Shown: piece after piece, positions 18,242-26,528 of the stretch
How positions within the stretch are numbered: position 1 is the stretch's first letter
How the letters are laid out: every line of letters begins with the position of its first letter
Assembly (NCBI RefSeq): GCF_003570925.1
Contig: NZ_QXIS01000004.1
Coordinates: forward strand, 1 to 62,177
Length of the DNA stretch: 62,177 nucleotides
Reading direction: 5' to 3'
Source of the DNA: Candidatus Cryosericum terrychapinii
GTDB taxonomy: Bacteria > Caldisericota > Caldisericia > Cryosericales > Cryosericaceae
The notes under the pieces: generated by a model
What the model was told of the DNA's origin: nothing
What the model saw: only the letters and a program-made list of their open reading frames with translations
The model's database searches: none
Translations under genes and position numbers: made by a program

Positions 18242-18988
18242 ATGGACATTCGCGAAGAAGGGAGACCGTTCAGCGCGAAAGGCACGAGCGGTGTTGGTTG
18301 TCTCGTCATGCAGGGATTCACGGGGACAGTGGGGAGTATTCGCTACTATGCGGAGCAGCTCGCGGCAAAAGGGCTCTCCGTTGAGGCTCCACGCCTGACA
18401 GGTCATGGGACGCAGTGGCAAGATGTCAACAAGGCTCGCTACACAGACTGGATTCGTGACGCCGAACAGGCGTATCAGTTGCTGGCCAGCCAGTGTGACA
18501 AGGTATTCGTCACCGGACTCTCGATGGGCGGAACGCTTGTCCTGTATCTTGCAGAGCATCATCCAGAGATTTCCGGCGTCATCCCCGTCAACGCACCTGT
18601 CTTCATGACCGACAAGCGTGCGCCTTTTCTGCCCATCCTCAAGCATCTGATAGCATCGACGCCGGCGATCGCGTCTGACATCATGGAACCCGGTATCATC
18701 GAACCCGCGTACGACAGGACGCCGACCGCAGGCGCTCACGAGATGGTGAAGCTGCTCGGAGTCACGCGCAGGGACCTGAGACTCATTGCCCAACCCTTAC
18801 TCGTCATGCGTTCAACGCACGATCATGTCGTCCCCCACGAGTGCGGTCCGTTTATCATGGAGCATACCGCTTCCACAGACAAGGAGATGGTTGTTCTCGA
18901 GAGATCAGCCCATGTCGTGACAATGGACTATGACAAGGATGGTGTGGTTGACAGTGCGTGGAAATTCATCCAGCGACTCTCGCACTGA
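18242..18988 (+). CDS. Alpha/beta hydrolase, carboxylesterase/monoacylglycerol lipase type
   Basis: This 248-residue alpha/beta hydrolase resembles bacterial thermostable carboxylesterases and monoacylglycerol lipases. The nucleophile elbow is GLSMGG (Ser about 95). The oxyanion region MQGFTGTVGSIRYYAE follows strand 3, the catalytic aspartate is likely in STHDHVVP and the histidine in SAHVVTMD. No signal peptide is visible, so it is probably cytoplasmic. The ATG at 18242 has GGAGGCGGG upstream. It follows tsaD by 116 bases and ends about 40 bases before a terminator, so it may be the last gene of the tsa transcript. The natural ester substrate is unknown. Confidence 0.88.
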   Translation: MDIREEGRPFSAKGTSGVGCLVMQGFTGTVGSIRYYAEQLAAKGLSVEAPRLTGHGTQWQDVNKARYTDWIRDAEQAYQLLASQCDKVFVTGLSMGGTLVLYLAEHHPEISGVIPVNAPVFMTDKRAPFLPILKHLIASTPAIASDIMEPGIIEPAYDRTPTAGAHEMVKLLGVTRRDLRLIAQPLLVMRSTHDHVVPHECGPFIMEHTASTDKEMVVLERSAHVVTMDYDKDGVVDSAWKFIQRLSH

Positions 18989-19025
18989 ACACGGACGAGG
19001 GAAGAGACAATCGTAGAAGAAGAAA

Positions 19026-19051
19026 AGCGGATGGCTTGGTAGCCATCCGCT
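19026..19051 (+). terminator. Terminator after the hydrolase gene
   Basis: AGCGGATGGCT, a TGGT loop and AGCCATCCGCT form a perfect 11-bp stem, followed by GTGTCATTTTG. On the opposite strand the same hairpin is followed by CTTTTCTTC, so it could work in both directions. Confidence 0.8.
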
Positions 19052-19251
19052 GTGTCATTTTGCCATCTGCATACATGGTAGACCCAGCGAGTCTAGACTG
19101 GAACCTGCTGCTTGCCGATTTGAGGAAGTTGAGCGTCATAGTAGAGAATGAGGAGGAAGAGAACACCGCAGACGAGAAGCCGGCTGCTCCGACTGTCCGA
19201 CAGAAACAGCCGGTGAGCAACCATTCGAGGCTCTAGCCGTCCCGGACAAGA

Positions 19252-19521
19252 CTAACCTGTAGTCTCCGGAACTACTCCTGTGGGTGGCCCTATGTACTTC
19301 TGCAATTGCCTGCCGGGGAGAGACGTCGGTTCCCAGTCTTGGTCGTGTCTCTTGGGGAACAAGGTCACTAGGCTGGCCACGAATGTGGCGATGACCGTCG
19401 ATGCAAGGATGTGCTCAGTAGTTGTTCCGCTATGACCCGCCTTTGACTGGTCTTGGAGGTAGTCCTTGGGATTCCGGACGGGGCGAGAGTAGGCGGTGGA
19501 GATAGGGGCGAACAGGCGGTC
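19252..19521 (-). pseudogene. Possible remnant of a membrane protein
   Basis: A 90-codon leftward frame between two stops has no ATG, GTG or TTG at its upstream end. It reads like real protein: a polar stretch (NPKDYLQDQSKAGHSG), a membrane-like stretch (ILASTVIATFVASLVTLFP), then KRHDQDWEPTSLPGRQLQKY. I do not recognise a family. It may be the 3' end of a gene whose 5' part has been lost. Confidence 0.3.
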
Positions 19522-19829
19522 TTACGGTCCGTCCGCTAGACTGCTGTTCAGGCTCGTGTTGGAGACTGTAACCGGACTGAGCAGAGGCGCAGGATGCAGT
19601 TGACTGGCCAATCGTGCGTGTCAGAGGTTCAGGAAGGTCAGAATGGTCAGCTTGTTCTCGGTGGGTAGGCGCCCGTCCTGAGTCAGAGAAGCACTTGGGG
19701 ACACTAGATGAGTTTGCAGAGCTGGTGCAGCGGTGGCTCGACATCGGATTCGACAACCGAAGGGCACGCACGACATAGGCCAGTTGCAGTGACATCATGA
19801 TTTCCCGACCTGTCTGTTAGGCAGGAAGC

Positions 19830-19859
19830 AGGGCGGTTCCTCGTGAGAGGAGCCGCCCT
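19830..19859. terminator. Hairpin, terminator-like, in the decayed stretch
   Basis: AGGGCGGTTCCTC and GAGGAGCCGCCCT pair around GTGA, with one G-T pair. A short TTGT follows. It may be the terminator of a gene that has since decayed. Confidence 0.5.
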
Positions 19860-20769
19860 TGTCCATGTTCAACCCAATAGCTCGCTTCCTAGGGTTCCCG
19901 GAACACGAAAGAGATCCCATTGGACTCAATCTGTCTCGGGAGGTATTAGATGGTAATGTCCCTGAAGTCTCCGATTCAAACGTCCATTCATCCTGGTACG
20001 CACACGCCCTCAGGGCATACGCCTGTCGACAGCGGTACAGAAGGCCACCGAGTGGACTCCGAGCCGTACAATACCAGAGGGGGTGAGAGACACCAATCAG
20101 ACAGGGTCATCTCAGACGGCCGCTCCATCTTGTGGCACGCATGCCATCGTTTTCATCTTGGCATTTGTACCCCACGGACCGTCCAGTGAAGCCCCTCCAC
20201 TTCAAACCTGAGAGCAAGCAGCTTCCTCCCACTTCTGATAGTGGAATCCAATATGGACCAAGCTACACGTCACATGGTGGATGAGGGCCATGGAGACTGA
20301 CACAAACCCTGAACGAACCCAAGGGAGACACTTCGCGTCATATGTAGGAAGGGTGCAGTCACTTGTGGCGGACAGAAACGCCGTCATGTCATCGAATAGC
20401 GGACTTCACTTTGCTTCACTGATGTACCAGGGGAGGGGTGTAGCCCCCGGACATACGCTGCAATGATTCTACGTCACAACCAGTTGCCCCTACCTACGAC
20501 GGGGCTCATCCGTGGACTCCCCGAATGGGTGCAAATGACGTCAACAGACGTGCCCTTCTCCATAGGAAAGACAATTGTAAGGGTGCTCCAGGCACAGCAT
20601 CTCAATTCACGTCTTGACTGCGCATGAATAGCCAACCATGATCCAAGGCGAGACCCCCTCACACTTGCGGTTGGCGACCATGGGGCCCGATCGCCGAAGC
20701 GCTCTCATCAGCCGCCAACGTGGTCCTAGCCAGCAGGGAAGATGACTTGAAGAAGAGTCAAGCACGCTT

Positions 20770-22389
20770 CTATAGCTCGAACAGTATCTTCTGTGCGAAG
20801 GGTATCTTCTGGGAGCTCATACTCAGTTCATCAACCCCCAACCCCACAAGAGTTGGAATTGCCTCCGCATCTCCCGCAAGCTCCCCACAGACTCCGGTCC
20901 ATTTGCCTCTCCTGTGAGATGCATCCACAGTCATCTTGACAAGACCGAGAACCGCGGAGTTTTGCGGCTGATAGAGATACGAGAGGTTCTCATTTGTTCT
21001 GTCAGCAGCAAAGGTGTACTGCACGAGGTCATTTGTGCCAATACTGAAGAAGTCAACATGATCAGCCAGTTCTTCCGCGTTCAGGGCTGCCGACGGGACT
21101 TCCACCATAATCCCAACTTCTATGCCCTTGTCAAAGGTTGTTCCGTTTTCTGTCAGTTCCTTCTTCACTTCCTCCAGTACCGCACGGGCCTCTACTATCT
21201 CTTCTCTCACCGCGACCATTGGGTACATAATCCGAGCCCTCCCATACGTACTTGCCCTAAGAACTGCCCTCAGTTGAGTCTTGAATAGGTCTCTGTGTTC
21301 TAGGCACAAACGTATTCCGCGCACTCCGAGGGAAGGGTTCAGTTCCTTGTCCAGGTTCAAGTAGCGAATCTCCTTGTCTCCCCCGATGTCAAGCGTTCTG
21401 ATAGTCACGGGTTTGCCGCTGAACTGCTCCAACACAATTCTATACGCTTCGAACTGTTCCTCTTCGCTTGGAGGACAGTCTCTATCGAGGAACAGAAACT
21501 CAGTCCTATAGAGGCCCACCCCATCTGCTCCCACCTGCAGAGCCTTCTCCACATCCCTTGGAGAACCGATATTCGCGGTGACCTCAACCTTCTTGCTACT
21601 CCTCCTAGGCCTCGTCAGCGTCGCGTTCTCTCTGAGTGTCGCACTTTCTCGTTCGAGCTCCTCTCGTCTTCTTGCATATGCTCTGATCGTTTCTTCTTCT
21701 GGCCCTACGATTACCAGCCCCTGCCTTCCATCGATGATTAGTTCATCCTCATCCCGAATTTCTCGGAGTGCGTTCTTCACTCCTACAACTGCCGGGATTC
21801 CCAGGGCTTCGGCCAGGATCGCAGTATGAGACGTGGCCCCCCCCTTCTCGGTCACAAACCCCAGAACACTGCTTCTATCCAAGCGTGCCGTGTCTGATGG
21901 GGTCAGGTCACTTGCCACGATTATCGAGGGCTCTAACAGCAGTACAGCACCTGTCTTGGATCTGTGTAGAATAGTCCCCAAGACCCTTTCCGAAACGTCG
22001 CGTAGGTCTCCTGCTCTCTCTCTGAGGTATCCATCCTCAAGTTGCTCCAACTGCCGCGCGCTTTCCTCAAAAGACCTCTTGACAGAATACGCAACGCCAT
22101 AGCCTTCCCGCAGCATTGATTCAATTCTCTCCAGCAGGGTTGGATCTTGAAGGAAGAGGACGTGAGCCTCAAAGATCTTTGCTCCCTTGGGATTAGTTGC
22201 CTCCACACGTGCGTACGACTGTCGAATATCGTTTGTTGTCTTCTCTAGTGCATCTCTCAGGGTTTCCAGTTTGTCCTTGAAGGGGAGCTCGTCCTTCGCT
22301 TCCGCGACCTCGAGTTCGGCGTATTGGCAGATCTTTGCGGGGCCTACTACTATTCCTGTGGAAGCCCCAACTCCCCTGAGTTCCTTCAT
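20770..22389 (-). CDS. ptsI: PTS phosphoenolpyruvate-protein phosphotransferase (Enzyme I)
   Basis: This 539-residue cytoplasmic protein takes phosphate from phosphoenolpyruvate and passes it to HPr. The phosphohistidine motif is GGATSHTAILAEALGIPAVVG (His about 190). The PEP-binding domain shows GADGVGLYRTEFLFLDR, TIRTLDIGGDK and the metal-binding SIGTNDLVQYTFAADR, and the catalytic cysteine is in GVCGELAGD. Length is slightly below the usual 570 residues. Its ATG overlaps the ptsH stop by 4 bases. It is the last gene of a leftward PTS operon that runs from about 26.2 kb. Confidence 0.96.
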   Translation of the reverse strand: MKELRGVGASTGIVVGPAKICQYAELEVAEAKDELPFKDKLETLRDALEKTTNDIRQSYARVEATNPKGAKIFEAHVLFLQDPTLLERIESMLREGYGVAYSVKRSFEESARQLEQLEDGYLRERAGDLRDVSERVLGTILHRSKTGAVLLLEPSIIVASDLTPSDTARLDRSSVLGFVTEKGGATSHTAILAEALGIPAVVGVKNALREIRDEDELIIDGRQGLVIVGPEEETIRAYARRREELERESATLRENATLTRPRRSSKKVEVTANIGSPRDVEKALQVGADGVGLYRTEFLFLDRDCPPSEEEQFEAYRIVLEQFSGKPVTIRTLDIGGDKEIRYLNLDKELNPSLGVRGIRLCLEHRDLFKTQLRAVLRASTYGRARIMYPMVAVREEIVEARAVLEEVKKELTENGTTFDKGIEVGIMVEVPSAALNAEELADHVDFFSIGTNDLVQYTFAADRTNENLSYLYQPQNSAVLGLVKMTVDASHRRGKWTGVCGELAGDAEAIPTLVGLGVDELSMSSQKIPFAQKILFEL

Positions 22390-22655
22390 TCCTCGTCACC
22401 GAACTTGTTTGCAACAAGCTCTGCGAGCGCCTTCATGGCTTCTTGCTCGTCTTCGCCCTCAATCGTGATAGCTACTACTGCTCCATGCCCTGCACCCAAA
22501 GTCAAAAGACCGAGTATACTTCTTGCAGAGGCCCTCTTTCTGCCTTTCTCTACAACGATGTCTGACTTGAACTTGCGTGCAGTTGCCACAAAGACCGCTG
22601 CAGGACGAGCGTGTAGTCCGACCTTGTTCAGCACTGTGAACTCTCTGACAATCAT
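22386..22655 (-). CDS. ptsH: Phosphocarrier protein HPr
   Basis: This 89-residue protein carries phosphate from Enzyme I to EIIA. His15 lies in the active-site motif GLHARPAA. Ser46 is present in the regulatory segment ASARSILGLLTLGA, which in low-GC Gram-positives is phosphorylated by HPr kinase, so catabolite control by that route is possible. The ATG overlaps the stop of a tiny upstream frame and its own stop overlaps ptsI. General PTS genes inside a sugar-specific operon suggest the cluster can work on its own. Confidence 0.96.
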   Translation of the reverse strand: MIVREFTVLNKVGLHARPAAVFVATARKFKSDIVVEKGRKRASARSILGLLTLGAGHGAVVAITIEGEDEQEAMKALAELVANKFGDEE

Positions 22656-22744
22656 CTTCTAGTCTCACTGTCCTTCCCGAAAAACCGCCACGCACTACGG
22701 ACTACTGTCATGGAATCCTCGTAGATTCTCAAGAGCCTTGCCAC
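22652..22744 (-). CDS. Possible 30-residue peptide coupled to ptsH
   Basis: A GTG-started frame in the gap between EIIA and ptsH encodes about 30 residues (MARLLRIYEDSM, then TVVRSAWRFFGKDSETRR). It ends with a TGA that overlaps the ptsH ATG (ATGA). The composition is protein-like and amphipathic, but no family is recognised and no strong ribosome-binding site precedes it. It could be a translational coupler or chance. Confidence 0.25.
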   Translation of the reverse strand: MARLLRIYEDSMTVVRSAWRFFGKDSETRR

Positions 22745-22793
22745 AGCTTCGGGGTGCCAATGTCATGTGCTCTCTGCTGGCCGAATAGAGAGC

Positions 22794-23240
22794 CTAGGCA
22801 GACTCGAGAACGCCGCTTTCCAGGAACTGCCGTATGCTTTCGGTGTCCCTATGCCTTATCTGCTCCAAGAACTCGGCATTCTCGAAATTCTGCGTGAGCC
22901 CAGAGAGGAATCTCAGGTATCGTTCAGGGTCCTTTATCACAAGTAGGAAGATGAGATCCACGGATACATCCTCTGATGGAGCGTCAATTCGCCTGAATCT
23001 GATCACGTTGTCCGGAACCCCCATGACAAAGACGCTCTCGTTGACAAGTGCTGGCTCAGTGTGTGGAATTGCGATGTTCACTGAGTTAGCAAGAGCCAGT
23101 CCTGTCGGATACTTCTCTTCTCGTAGAAGCAGAGACTCCTTGTATGGTTCCTTGACATAGTCGTGCTCTCTCAATCTGTCTGTTAACGAGGATAGTGCCT
23201 CCTCTCTCGTACCCTTGACGTGCAACGTCATCAGCTTCAT
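22794..23240 (-). CDS. PTS sugar transporter EIIA component (fructose/galactitol type)
   Basis: This 148-residue protein belongs to the PTS EIIA type 2 (mannitol/fructose/galactitol) superfamily. The phosphorylated His60 is in the motif ANSVNIAIPHTEP. It accepts phosphate from HPr and passes it to the EIIB encoded just upstream in the operon. The gene lies 24 bases after EIIB. A second EIIA domain is fused to the cluster's regulator, so there are two EIIA modules here. Confidence 0.92.
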   Translation of the reverse strand: MKLMTLHVKGTREEALSSLTDRLREHDYVKEPYKESLLLREEKYPTGLALANSVNIAIPHTEPALVNESVFVMGVPDNVIRFRRIDAPSEDVSVDLIFLLVIKDPERYLRFLSGLTQNFENAEFLEQIRHRDTESIRQFLESGVLESA

Positions 23241-23264
23241 TTCTTTGGCTCCTACGTGCGAGAT

Positions 23265-23579
23265 TCAGGCTCCTAGGTGTAAAGCCTCTTTGACTTTCTT
23301 AATGAAGTCACCAACCCCCACCATCGTCATGAGAGGCAATCCAGACATGACGGGTAGATCTCCTGGTAGCCCTTCTCTGGAGAAGACACTACCGGCAGTG
23401 ATAACAACCAAGGCAGGCCTCTTGGTCGCAACGTGCCCAGCTACTTCTACTACTCTCATGGTCTCTACCCTTGTCTCGATCTTCTCGGCCTTCAGTAGCT
23501 CGGAGAGCCTGCTTCCGACGAGACTCGCCGATGCTGCCGCGTTGCCACATGCTACGTAAATCAAATACTGGTGTCCCAC
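23265..23579 (-). CDS. PTS sugar transporter EIIB component (galactitol type)
   Basis: This protein of about 104 residues has the GatB-like N-terminus VGHQYLIYVACGNAAASA with phosphocysteine Cys11. It takes phosphate from EIIA and phosphorylates the incoming sugar bound to EIIC. I chose the GTG at 23577-23579 because GAGAGG lies upstream and the GatB fold begins there; the longer frame would overlap the aldolase. Family EIIB proteins are about 95-105 residues, which fits. Confidence 0.88.
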   Translation of the reverse strand: MGHQYLIYVACGNAAASASLVGSRLSELLKAEKIETRVETMRVVEVAGHVATKRPALVVITAGSVFSREGLPGDLPVMSGLPLMTMVGVGDFIKKVKEALHLGA

Positions 23580-23604
23580 TGTATCCTCTCTGAGCTCCTG
23601 GGAG

Positions 23605-24240
23605 TCACGACTTCTTCGAATACGCACATATGCATTCTTCTCTCTGTTCATCTGTCAGTTCAGGGACTCCGCCAAAAGCGCGACCTGCAACTGCGATTTT
23701 TGCAGCTTCCTCCAGTGCTTCTATTCTTGACAAGGCTTCTAGAAGTGTCAGGCCAACGCTGAATGCGCCATGGTTCTTGAGGAGAACAATGTTGGTATTG
23801 GCAAATGCATCAGTCAAGCCCTTAATAGACTTCTCTCCCGGTGTTCCGAAGTCAACTGCGACAAGATCACGTATGAGCATTACGTACTCTGAGGTAATGC
23901 TTCTTGGTATGTAGCCAGCGGTGACCATCCCAACTGCACTTGCAGGATGCGCATGCAGGATGACCCGAATATCGGGTCTTGCCTTGTAGATGCTCAAATG
24001 GTTAATCGTCTCACTGGAGAAGGTCCCCGGGCCAACAGCTCGCCCATCGTCCAAGCCGACCTTGACAATTTGGTCCGGTCTTATCTTCATCTTGTCAATG
24101 TGCGTGGGTGTCACCAGAATGAAGTTGTCTTCTCTTGAGACGACACTGGCATTACCGCCCAAGCAAGACACAAGTCCTCTCATGTACAGTCTATTCATGA
24201 CTTCGCAAAGCTCTTCTCTGTATCTCTGTTCTTCAAACAT
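23605..24240 (-). CDS. Class II aldolase (fuculose/rhamnulose-phosphate aldolase type)
   Basis: This 211-residue protein is a zinc-dependent class II aldolase of the AraD/FucA family. The likely catalytic Glu77 is in GTFSSETINH, and zinc ligands His96 and His98 are in LHAHPAS with His157 in LLKNHGAF. FucA-type enzymes split L-fuculose 1-phosphate; close relatives act on other ketose 1-phosphates. The ATG at 24238-24240 has GGGAGG upstream. Lying inside a galactitol-type PTS operon, it probably cleaves the phosphorylated product of the imported sugar into dihydroxyacetone phosphate and an aldehyde. The exact sugar is not readable. Confidence 0.88.
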   Translation of the reverse strand: MFEEQRYREELCEVMNRLYMRGLVSCLGGNASVVSREDNFILVTPTHIDKMKIRPDQIVKVGLDDGRAVGPGTFSSETINHLSIYKARPDIRVILHAHPASAVGMVTAGYIPRSITSEYVMLIRDLVAVDFGTPGEKSIKGLTDAFANTNIVLLKNHGAFSVGLTLLEALSRIEALEEAAKIAVAGRAFGGVPELTDEQREECICAYSKKS

Positions 24241-24304
24241 CCGATCCTCCCAGCTTGCTCTGCTTTTTGCTTCTCCCTGGCGAGTCACTTGTCAGGGAGA
24301 AGTG

Positions 24305-24667
24305 CTACCTGAACCTCTCCACTTTAAGGGTTCTTGCTCCGAACTTCTGCTGCAAGAACTTCAGTTCTGGCATAGACGCAGTCAAGAGCACTGCGACATT
24401 CGTGAACCACGAGAAGAGATAGGACAAGATGACTCTGCCCTCATCGCGTACCATTTCGACTTCTACCCTTCTGTAGATCAAGTCCGTATTCACAAGTCCC
24501 ATGTAGGTGGCAATTTTGCTGCCCCTTTCGAAAGTCATTCTCTGGTGTGCAGTGTTTGCGAGTCGTCTGTACCTAAGTCCTTCGAAGACACCGTCGACAA
24601 CGTCAAGGGCATCCTTCCCTCTGAGGACATCAGAGCCAAAAGACACGATGAACTTTCGTTCCTTCAT
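24305..24667 (-). CDS. Uncharacterised 120-residue protein in the PTS operon
   Basis: I do not recognise this family. The protein has a polar N-terminal half (KFIVSFGSDVLRGKDALDVV), a short hydrophobic patch (ILSYLFSWFTNVAVLLTA) that could be a buried helix, and a basic end (KFLQQKFGARTLKVERFR). It has a GGGAAGAG ribosome-binding site and lies 27 bases after the EIIC gene and 64 before the aldolase, so it is part of the operon. A role in sugar isomerisation or regulation is possible but unsupported. Confidence 0.7.
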   Translation of the reverse strand: MKERKFIVSFGSDVLRGKDALDVVDGVFEGLRYRRLANTAHQRMTFERGSKIATYMGLVNTDLIYRRVEVEMVRDEGRVILSYLFSWFTNVAVLLTASMPELKFLQQKFGARTLKVERFR

Positions 24668-24694
24668 CTCTTCCCGCGGTTTCCTGAACCACTG

Positions 24695-26173
24695 CTACCC
24701 TAGCTGAGCGTTGTCACTGCCTAGCTGAGCGTTGTCACTGCCTAGCTGAGCGTTGTCACTGCCTAACTGAGGATTGTCGATGCCTTGCCGCTCTTCCTCC
24801 AGTTCCTTCGCCAGTTTCACGGGCTGATCTTTCGCATAGTACCATGCCAAGCACCAGACTACTCCCATTATGATCGGCACAATAGCGAGTGCTGGCTTCC
24901 CGGTGGCAAAGGCGATAATCGGCATGACCATGATGTATATCAGAAGATTGGCGCCAACATCAAGCGCGGACAGCAATACCACGCCAACGGGAAAGACATA
25001 CTTGGCCAAGTGCGCAGCTTCCGTGAGCGGAACAGCAAAACCGTTAGTCATGTAGAGAATGCCCACCAAGCATATCAGACCATTCAGAAGAGTCTTCACG
25101 ATGTTGCCCTTAGATGCCGCCGCAGCAAACATGACAAAGAAAGGCAGAAGAGCCAGATCTGCCAGTGGTAGGATCTTGTTTCCAGGGAAGAATCCAAGCA
25201 GTATTACGACGGGTAGAAGCAAGTAGCCAGCGAAGATTGCAGTTGGATTGCCGAGTCCAATCGGACCTGCATCTATGCCGATAAGGATCTCTCTCCCCGC
25301 GAATCCCTTCATCCTTGAGAAGGCCTCGTGAATCCCGTTTGCAATGGGAATTAGCCCTTCCATCAAGACTCCTACCATTCTGCCTTGAAGGAACATTAGT
25401 GCTGCCAGGTATATCCCAGCGGTGAATGTCCCTAAGACAGTCTGCCTTCCGAGTATGCCCAGCAGAATGCCCACGTAGAAGCCCAGCATAACTGGCTCAC
25501 CAAAGACTCCGAACTTCCTTGTCAGTGTCCCAGGGTCTGCCTTCACTCTCTGAAGGGCCGGAATCCTTGAAAAAATCAGCTTCTCAGCTGCAAGGTGTAT
25601 CGGAGCCCAGTTCACGGACTCTATGTGAGGCAATGAAGTGCCCGGAATCCCGAAGAATTCCTGGGTCAAGGGGGCCGTCCAGTCTGCCAGTTTAAGGACG
25701 ATAATCTCGATAGCTATGGCTACACCCCAAGCAAGAAACATATTCTTGGTCCACAGATAGACAATGACTGCTGCAAAAGCCCAGTACTTGAAGTTCCAGA
25801 CGTCTGCATCAAAGGTCTTTGTCAACTTCAGGAGGAGCAATATGATATTCACGACAAAGGCAATAGGAATGACAGCAACGGAGAAGGCTACACCCCATAT
25901 GATCGCAGCTGCCAAAGGCCAGCCGACGTCCAGCCCCTGCAGGCTTAGCCCAAAGACCTCGACCATTTTGTTCACAACGGGTATAATGGCTCCGAACACT
26001 GCCCCCAAGACAGCGTTTATCCCGACGAACGCTACTCCAACAATCAGAGCCGCTCTCGCGCTTTTGCCCACTGATTGCCTGAAGATGAGTGAGAGGACAA
26101 ACAGAATGATTGGCATAACCACGACAGGCCCTATTGCGAAGACACTGTCTACGAACGTCTTAACTGCATTCAC
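24695..26173 (-). CDS. PTS galactitol-type EIIC membrane component
   Basis: This 492-residue inner-membrane protein resembles GatC, the EIIC permease of galactitol-type systems. It has about ten hydrophobic spans and the family signatures GLDVGWPLAAAIIWG and GIDAGPIGLGNPTAIFAGYL. It carries the sugar while the EIIB cysteine phosphorylates it. The C-terminal end is unusual: after a polar segment (KLAKELEEERQG) come four 7-residue units, one IDNPQLG and three SDNAQLG, encoded by 21-bp repeats. The ATG is at 26171-26173. It is the first gene of the leftward operon, 355 bases after the regulator. Confidence 0.92.
   Translation of the reverse strand: MNAVKTFVDSVFAIGPVVVMPIILFVLSLIFRQSVGKSARAALIVGVAFVGINAVLGAVFGAIIPVVNKMVEVFGLSLQGLDVGWPLAAAIIWGVAFSVAVIPIAFVVNIILLLLKLTKTFDADVWNFKYWAFAAVIVYLWTKNMFLAWGVAIAIEIIVLKLADWTAPLTQEFFGIPGTSLPHIESVNWAPIHLAAEKLIFSRIPALQRVKADPGTLTRKFGVFGEPVMLGFYVGILLGILGRQTVLGTFTAGIYLAALMFLQGRMVGVLMEGLIPIANGIHEAFSRMKGFAGREILIGIDAGPIGLGNPTAIFAGYLLLPVVILLGFFPGNKILPLADLALLPFFVMFAAAASKGNIVKTLLNGLICLVGILYMTNGFAVPLTEAAHLAKYVFPVGVVLLSALDVGANLLIYIMVMPIIAFATGKPALAIVPIIMGVVWCLAWYYAKDQPVKLAKELEEERQGIDNPQLGSDNAQLGSDNAQLGSDNAQLG
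24700..24783. repeat. 21-bp tandem repeat encoding the EIIC tail
   Basis: Three perfect copies and one diverged copy of a 21-base unit (TAGCTGAGCGTTGTCACTGCC) run to the gene's stop codon. The unit length is a multiple of three, so copy-number change would lengthen or shorten the tail without breaking the frame. Confidence 0.9.
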
Positions 26174-26528
26174 GCTACACCTCCTTGGTCTCGCGTTGGC
26201 TGATTCTGTTCACGCACTATGTGGCTTTGGTCCAGCTCGCTGTTCTTCAGTGCCCATCGATGCCTTCTTTAGCCAACCTCACCTCCCTGTCGCGACTTGG
26301 CCATTCAACGCCGCGGGCCTCCCCCAGTGATCCCGCACTCCATCGTCGAACGGCAACCAAGCCCACTCTGTTGGGTCGGCCAACCCGGCCGATTGCCTGG
26401 CACCACCGCCGTCATCGGAATCCGTATCACGCTCCTGATTGAGAGGATGCCGGTTCGCGCTGAACTGTCAACCAAGATTCTACCAATGCAGAAGCGAAGG
26501 ATACCGTATTTACTTGACTACAGAGAAA
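26174..26528 (-). promoter_or_regulatory. 355-base leader/promoter region of the PTS operon
   Basis: No gene is seen here. The space separates the stop of the antiterminator-type regulator from the first PTS gene, so it should contain the operon's promoter and regulator target. I could not identify a convincing antiterminator hairpin pair or sigma-54 promoter by eye. AGGAGGTGTAG precedes the EIIC start. Confidence 0.4.

Larger units (their letters stand above)
19056..20769. other. 1.7-kb stretch without an intact gene
   Basis: Between the hydrolase terminator and ptsI I find no frame with a convincing start, ribosome-binding site and family similarity. Short frames exist on both strands (for example 19859-20086 plus, 20202-20387 minus) but none looks conserved. 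The stretch includes the possible membrane-protein remnant at 19252-19521 and the hairpin at 19830-19859, both listed separately. It looks like decayed DNA at the border of the PTS region. Confidence 0.5.

Noticed and set aside
16212-18793. Frames opposite tsaB, rimI, tsaD and the hydrolase.
   Set aside because: They are shadows of well-identified genes with no supporting motifs.
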